Shown piece by piece: positions 6,908-9,542 of a stretch of 9,542 nt of DNA (position 1 is its first letter; the number at the start of each line of letters is the position of its first letter). Source of the DNA: Clostridia bacterium. Its GTDB lineage: Bacteria; Bacillota; Clostridia; Oscillospirales; CAG-272. The notes beneath the pieces were generated by a model, which was not told where the DNA came from, ran no database searches, and saw only the letters and a list, made by a program, of their open reading frames with translations. Where the stretch lies: positions 1 through 9,542 of the forward strand of contig JAFNVK010000186.1 of the NCBI GenBank assembly GCA_017379815.1, written 5' to 3'. The translations under genes were made by a program, and so were the position numbers.

Positions 6908-7510
6908 TCAACCGTACAAATGTTTGTCACGAATGTATTTTTCCACCGACGGAGGCAAAAGTCCCTCCACCGATTCCCGGGCTTCAAAACGCCGACGGAT
7001 CTCACTGGAAGAGATCACAAGCGGCTCGGTAACGATCCTGCGAACGACCTTGCCGTATTTTTCGTTGTAATCGGCGATCGTTTGAATGATCCGCTGATCA
7101 AGGATCGCATCCTTCTCCCGTCGGATATAGACGGGATAGGAAAGGCGGAAGATCTCGTCCGGTCGATACCACTCGCCAAGCGAAAGCATCATGTCGGTGC
7201 CGAGAAGCAGAAAGAGTCTGCGATCCTCGCCTGTCAGCTCCCGCAGAGTGTCAACCGTGTAGCTCTTGCCACCGCGTTGGATCTCCATGTCGCTGACGTA
7301 AACGCCCTCCATCTCCGAAAAAGCCAGACGGCACATATTGAGCCGATCCTCGGGAGAGATAGCACAGGTCATCTGCTTGTGCGGCGGAGTGGCAGCGGGA
7401 ATGACGTAAAGAATATCCAGCCACATCTGCTCCATAAAAGCCTTGGCCGCCGCAATATGTCCGTTATGCGGAGGAGAAAACGTTCCCCCGTAAATACCGA
7501 TACGCGTCAT
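6908..7510 (-). CDS. nadD: Nicotinate-nucleotide adenylyltransferase
   Basis: The 200-residue cytoplasmic nucleotidyltransferase joins nicotinate mononucleotide and ATP to form deamido-NAD in NAD synthesis. The N-terminal nucleotide-binding motif is GGTFSPPHNGH (8-18, H15 and H18 of the HxGH type). PPHK is at 42-45, GKSYTVDTL at 81-89 contacts substrate in the family, LLLGTDMM is at 101-108, and the ATP-binding ISSSEIRRR (166-174) matches the usual ISST-x-IR. The length is normal. Its ATG at 7510 overlaps the yhbY stop as ATGA (7507-7510), which suggests translational coupling, and yqeK follows after 21 bases. Confidence 0.97.
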   Translation of the reverse strand: MTRIGIYGGTFSPPHNGHIAAAKAFMEQMWLDILYVIPAATPPHKQMTCAISPEDRLNMCRLAFSEMEGVYVSDMEIQRGGKSYTVDTLRELTGEDRRLFLLLGTDMMLSLGEWYRPDEIFRLSYPVYIRREKDAILDQRIIQTIADYNEKYGKVVRRIVTEPLVISSSEIRRRFEARESVEGLLPPSVEKYIRDKHLYG

Positions 7511-7803
7511 GCTCGGGGAAGCTCGATGGTGGGCTTCTTCGTTGAAGCGCGATAAAGGACGATCTTGCGTCCCGTTGCAGCAACGGGCTCGGCTCCAAGC
7601 TGTGCGGCCAGAACCTGCAATAGCTCCTTGGGATTCTCGCCGCTGTTTTCCAGCACGGTCAGCTTGATCAGCTCACGTGCCTCAAGCGCGTCCGAAAAGG
7701 TCTTTAGCATATTCTCGGTCAGGCCACCCTTCCCGATCTGCATGATGGGGGAAAGATCGTTGGCCAGTCCGCGCAGATATGCTCTTTGCTTAGATGTGAT
7801 CAT
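7507..7803 (-). CDS. yhbY: YhbY family RNA-binding protein (CRM domain), ribosome assembly
   Basis: The protein is 98 residues, essentially one CRM domain. Family landmarks are the start TSKQRAYLRGLA, IGKGGLTENM (23-32; the GKGG-type loop), LEARELIKLTV (40-50) and GRKIVLYR (78-85). YhbY proteins associate with pre-50S ribosomal particles. ATG at 7803 is preferred because homologues begin with a short Met-x-x-x-K/R-QR segment and an AAAGGAG site lies just upstream. An in-frame upstream start at 7905 would add 34 residues that do not belong to the family and would overlap the preceding gene. The stop overlaps the nadD start. Confidence 0.95.
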   Translation of the reverse strand: MITSKQRAYLRGLANDLSPIMQIGKGGLTENMLKTFSDALEARELIKLTVLENSGENPKELLQVLAAQLGAEPVAATGRKIVLYRASTKKPTIELPRA

Positions 7804-7807
7804 AGAG

Positions 7808-7814
7808 CTCCTTT
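7808..7814 (-). promoter_or_regulatory. Shine-Dalgarno site setting the yhbY start
   Basis: The minus strand reads AAAGGAG, 4 bases before ATG at 7803. It lies in the 13-base gap between the preceding stop codon (7817-7819) and yhbY. The spacing is a little short, but no better start fits the CRM-domain length. Confidence 0.65.
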
Positions 7815-7816
7815 CC

Positions 7817-8305
7817 TCAGCCCGATACGCTCCATCCGTTCTGCCGAAGGATGTCAAGCATCTCCTCGGTGGCGGCGGACATGACGCGGATGAACTGTGT
7901 GTCATTCAAAAATATACTGATCGTAAAGTCCTCGTTGGCAATGACCGAGCGAACGTCCTTGCGGCTCAGCTCCAAGCGGTGATTGCCGCGCTCAAGCGAA
8001 AGAAAGATCATCGAGTGGTCGGTGAGGACGAAGAAGCCGCCAACCGTGCCGTCCTTGACCGTAAAGCGCACGCGCGCATCGATCAGGAAGGGCTTGGGAA
8101 GCGTATTCTTGAGGCGGATATAGGGGAGATCCGCCCGATAAAGCATCCACGGGAGGATGAAGGAATGCAGGAGAGCACCCACAGCTCCGATAAGCACACC
8201 AAGCTGCCACCCAAAGATGAACCATGTGATGGCACCGGAGAGAATGCCAAAGAGGATCGCACGAATGCGTACTCCTGTGGAAAAATAATAATCCGAATAC
8301 TTCAT
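7817..8305 (-). CDS. Two-helix membrane protein with possible PH/GRAM-like domain, function unknown
   Basis: The protein is 162 residues and I do not recognise it with confidence. After a short start (MKYSDYYFSTGVRIR) come two hydrophobic helices, about 14-33 and 35-56, joined by a tight turn, then a soluble part from about 60. The soluble part alternates short strands: RVRFTVKDG, a GGFFVLTDHSMIFLS segment, HRLELSRKDV, FTISIFLND and QFIRVM, ending in a helix (ATEEMLDILRQNGW). That order resembles PH-like or GRAM-like beta-barrel domains found on bacterial membrane proteins (the YcxB-like group is one possibility), but this rests on strand pattern only. The positive charges before helix 1 and after helix 2 suggest that both ends face the cytoplasm. 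Its ATG at 8305 overlaps the rdgB stop as ATGA and its stop is 13 bases before yhbY, so it is a real, co-expressed member of the operon. Confidence 0.8.
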   Translation of the reverse strand: MKYSDYYFSTGVRIRAILFGILSGAITWFIFGWQLGVLIGAVGALLHSFILPWMLYRADLPYIRLKNTLPKPFLIDARVRFTVKDGTVGGFFVLTDHSMIFLSLERGNHRLELSRKDVRSVIANEDFTISIFLNDTQFIRVMSAATEEMLDILRQNGWSVSG

Positions 8306-8919
8306 GCCAAGCCCTCCTTGTGAAGAAGTGTCTTGGCAAAGGCCTCAAGCGCACGCGCGCGGTGCGAGATGCGATTCTTTTCCGCCGGCGTCAGCTGGGC
8401 AAAGGTCTTGTTCAAGGGCTCGTAGAAAAAGAGCGGATCGTAGCCAAAGCCGCCGTCGCCGCAATACGCGGAGAGGATCCTTCCCTTCGCCTCGCCGCGA
8501 ACGGTAAATTCCCGTCCGTCGGGATAAACGCAGGCAAAGCAGCAAACGAAGGACGCTGTGCGCTCCTCTGGCGAGAGGCCGTTGAGCTTTTCCAGAAGGA
8601 CGCGGTTGTTCTCCTCGTCGCTGTGGTCGGTCAGTGCAGACGTGCGTGCTGCGTAGCGCGCCGAATAGATGCCCGGCTCGCCGTTGAGCGCGTCCACGCA
8701 AAGCCCCGAATCGTCGCCAAGGCCGATATACCCGCTCGTGGCGGCAACGCGTGCCTTGATCAGGGCGTTTTCTTCAAAGGTGGCACCGTTCTCCTCGATC
8801 TCCCCGAGAATGCCGACGTCGTCCAGCGAGAGGACCTCGGCGTCCGTCAGGTGAGCGGAAAGCAGGGTGCGAAGCTCCGCGATCTTTTTGGGATTGCGGG
8901 ATGCCAATACAAATTTCAT
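8302..8919 (-). CDS. rdgB: XTP/dITP diphosphatase (non-canonical purine NTP pyrophosphatase, RdgB/HAM1)
   Basis: The 205-residue cytoplasmic enzyme hydrolyses dITP, ITP and XTP to monophosphates, keeping deaminated purines out of DNA and RNA. Signatures in order are ASRNPKKIAE (6-15; S7, N9 and K12 region of the SxNxxK motif), ENGATFEENA (43-52), the catalytic GDDSGL (68-73), GEPGIYSARYA (80-90), GFGYDPLF (157-164) and SHRARAL (185-191). The length is typical. ATG at 8919 is preceded by AGGA about 10 bases upstream, next to the ftsY stop 15 bases away. The stop overlaps the next gene as ATGA (8302-8305). Confidence 0.97.
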   Translation of the reverse strand: MKFVLASRNPKKIAELRTLLSAHLTDAEVLSLDDVGILGEIEENGATFEENALIKARVAATSGYIGLGDDSGLCVDALNGEPGIYSARYAARTSALTDHSDEENNRVLLEKLNGLSPEERTASFVCCFACVYPDGREFTVRGEAKGRILSAYCGDGGFGYDPLFFYEPLNKTFAQLTPAEKNRISHRARALEAFAKTLLHKEGLA

Positions 8920-8934
8920 AGACGGTTTTTCCTG

Positions 8935-9542
8935 TTATTCAAAGAGTGCGCTGACAAATTCCTTCTGGTCAAATTCCTGCATATCGTCCAGCTTCTCGCC
9001 GACGCCGATGAATTTGACGGGAATGTTCAGCTCCTTGCGGATCGAAATGACGATGCCGCCCTTGGCGGTTCCGTCAAGCTTGTTGAGAATGAGGCCGGTA
9101 AGGCTTGCCGCATTCTTGAACTCCTTGGCCTGGGAGATCGCGTTCTGTCCCGTGGTGGCGTCAAGCACCAGAAGATTCTCGCGCGAAGCACCGGGAAGCT
9201 CACGGTCGATGACGCGGTTGATCTTGGCCAGCTCGTTCATCAGATTGGTCTTGTTGTGCAGACGTCCTGCCGTGTCGATGATCAGCACGTCGGCCTTCTT
9301 ATTCTTAGCAGCGTGGCAGGCGTCAAAAACGACGGCTGCGGGATCGCTTCCCTCGTTCTGGCGCACCAGCTCGACCTTTGCTCTCTCACACCAGACGGCC
9401 AGCTGATCGATCGCCGCCGCACGGAAGGTATCCGCCGCCGCAACGACCACGCGCTTGCCCTGCTTGCGCAGTTGGTTGGAGATCTTGCCGATGGAGGTGG
9501 TCTTGCCCACGCCGTTGACGCCGATGACCAGGATCACGCTTG
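8935..9542 (-). CDS. ftsY: Signal recognition particle receptor FtsY, C-terminal G domain (partial)
   Basis: The gene runs off the right edge, so its true start and any N-terminal acidic region are missing; about 201 codons remain. This is the NG-domain GTPase that docks ribosome-SRP complexes at the membrane for co-translational insertion. Motifs in order are GVNGVGKTT (G1), the SRP-family insertion DTFRAAAIDQL (G2), DTAGR (G3), NKLDGTAKGG (G4) and GVGEKLDDMQEFD near the end, where the protein stops at the usual position. FtsY and not Ffh is indicated by the absence of an M domain and by the GVNGVGKTT wording. G4 reads NKLD where most SRP GTPases have TKLD; NKxD is the general GTPase consensus and should be functional. 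A GTG at 9537 is an internal Val codon and not a start. Confidence 0.96.
   Translation of the reverse strand, partial: SVILVIGVNGVGKTTSIGKISNQLRKQGKRVVVAAADTFRAAAIDQLAVWCERAKVELVRQNEGSDPAAVVFDACHAAKNKKADVLIIDTAGRLHNKTNLMNELAKINRVIDRELPGASRENLLVLDATTGQNAISQAKEFKNAASLTGLILNKLDGTAKGGIVISIRKELNIPVKFIGVGEKLDDMQEFDQKEFVSALFE

Noticed and set aside
7507..7905. Longer yhbY with an upstream start at 7905
   Set aside because: The extra 34 residues are read through the end of the preceding membrane-protein gene in another frame and are unlike YhbY. ATG at 7803 has a ribosome binding site and gives the normal length.

Overview
The window looks like ordinary chromosomal housekeeping DNA from an anaerobic Firmicute of the Clostridia type. 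It is moderately GC-rich (mid to upper 50s percent by eye). The evidence for the lineage is the gene set and order ftsY, rdgB, yhbY, nadD, yqeK, an LCP-family gene, rsfS, leuS, the strong AGGAGG-type ribosome binding sites, and a PBP5/DacF-type protein with a C-terminal membrane anchor. The species cannot be named from the sequence. I see no tRNA, rRNA, CRISPR array, insertion sequence, prophage gene or attachment site, and no gene-free stretch above 300 bases.

Layout. Two plus-strand genes fill the left end: the last 46 codons of a RibF-type riboflavin kinase/FAD synthetase (3-143), then a 453-residue secreted, C-terminally anchored member of the D-alanyl-D-alanine carboxypeptidase family (170-1531). 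A hairpin with U-rich sequence on both sides (1540-1600) separates these from a convergent run of ten minus-strand genes that fills the rest of the window. In transcription order, right to left, these are: ftsY (partial), rdgB, a small two-helix membrane protein of unknown function, yhbY, nadD, yqeK, an LCP-family gene, rsfS, leuS, and a winged-helix regulator with a degenerate receiver domain. Gaps inside the run are -4 to about 62 bases. Two junctions are ATGA stop/start overlaps (rdgB to the membrane protein, yhbY to nadD). I see no convincing internal terminator, so one long transcript is likely.

How the genes fit together. The minus-strand run groups protein targeting (FtsY), nucleotide-pool cleaning (RdgB), ribosome assembly and silencing (YhbY, RsfS), NAD synthesis (NadD), dinucleotide turnover (YqeK), wall-polymer attachment (LCP) and leucyl-tRNA charging (LeuS). 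These are growth-linked functions rather than one pathway.

The most notable observation is the plus-strand carboxypeptidase homologue. It keeps the fold landmarks and C-terminal domain but has lost all three penicillin-binding catalytic motifs: SxxK reads ATAK, SxN reads GYN and KTG reads CVG. The reading frame, signal peptide, ribosome binding site and membrane anchor are intact, so it looks like a maintained pseudoenzyme rather than a decaying gene. Secondary points are the degenerate-receiver regulator at the operon end and the uncharacterised membrane protein embedded in the housekeeping operon. I did not find a clearly new multi-gene system.
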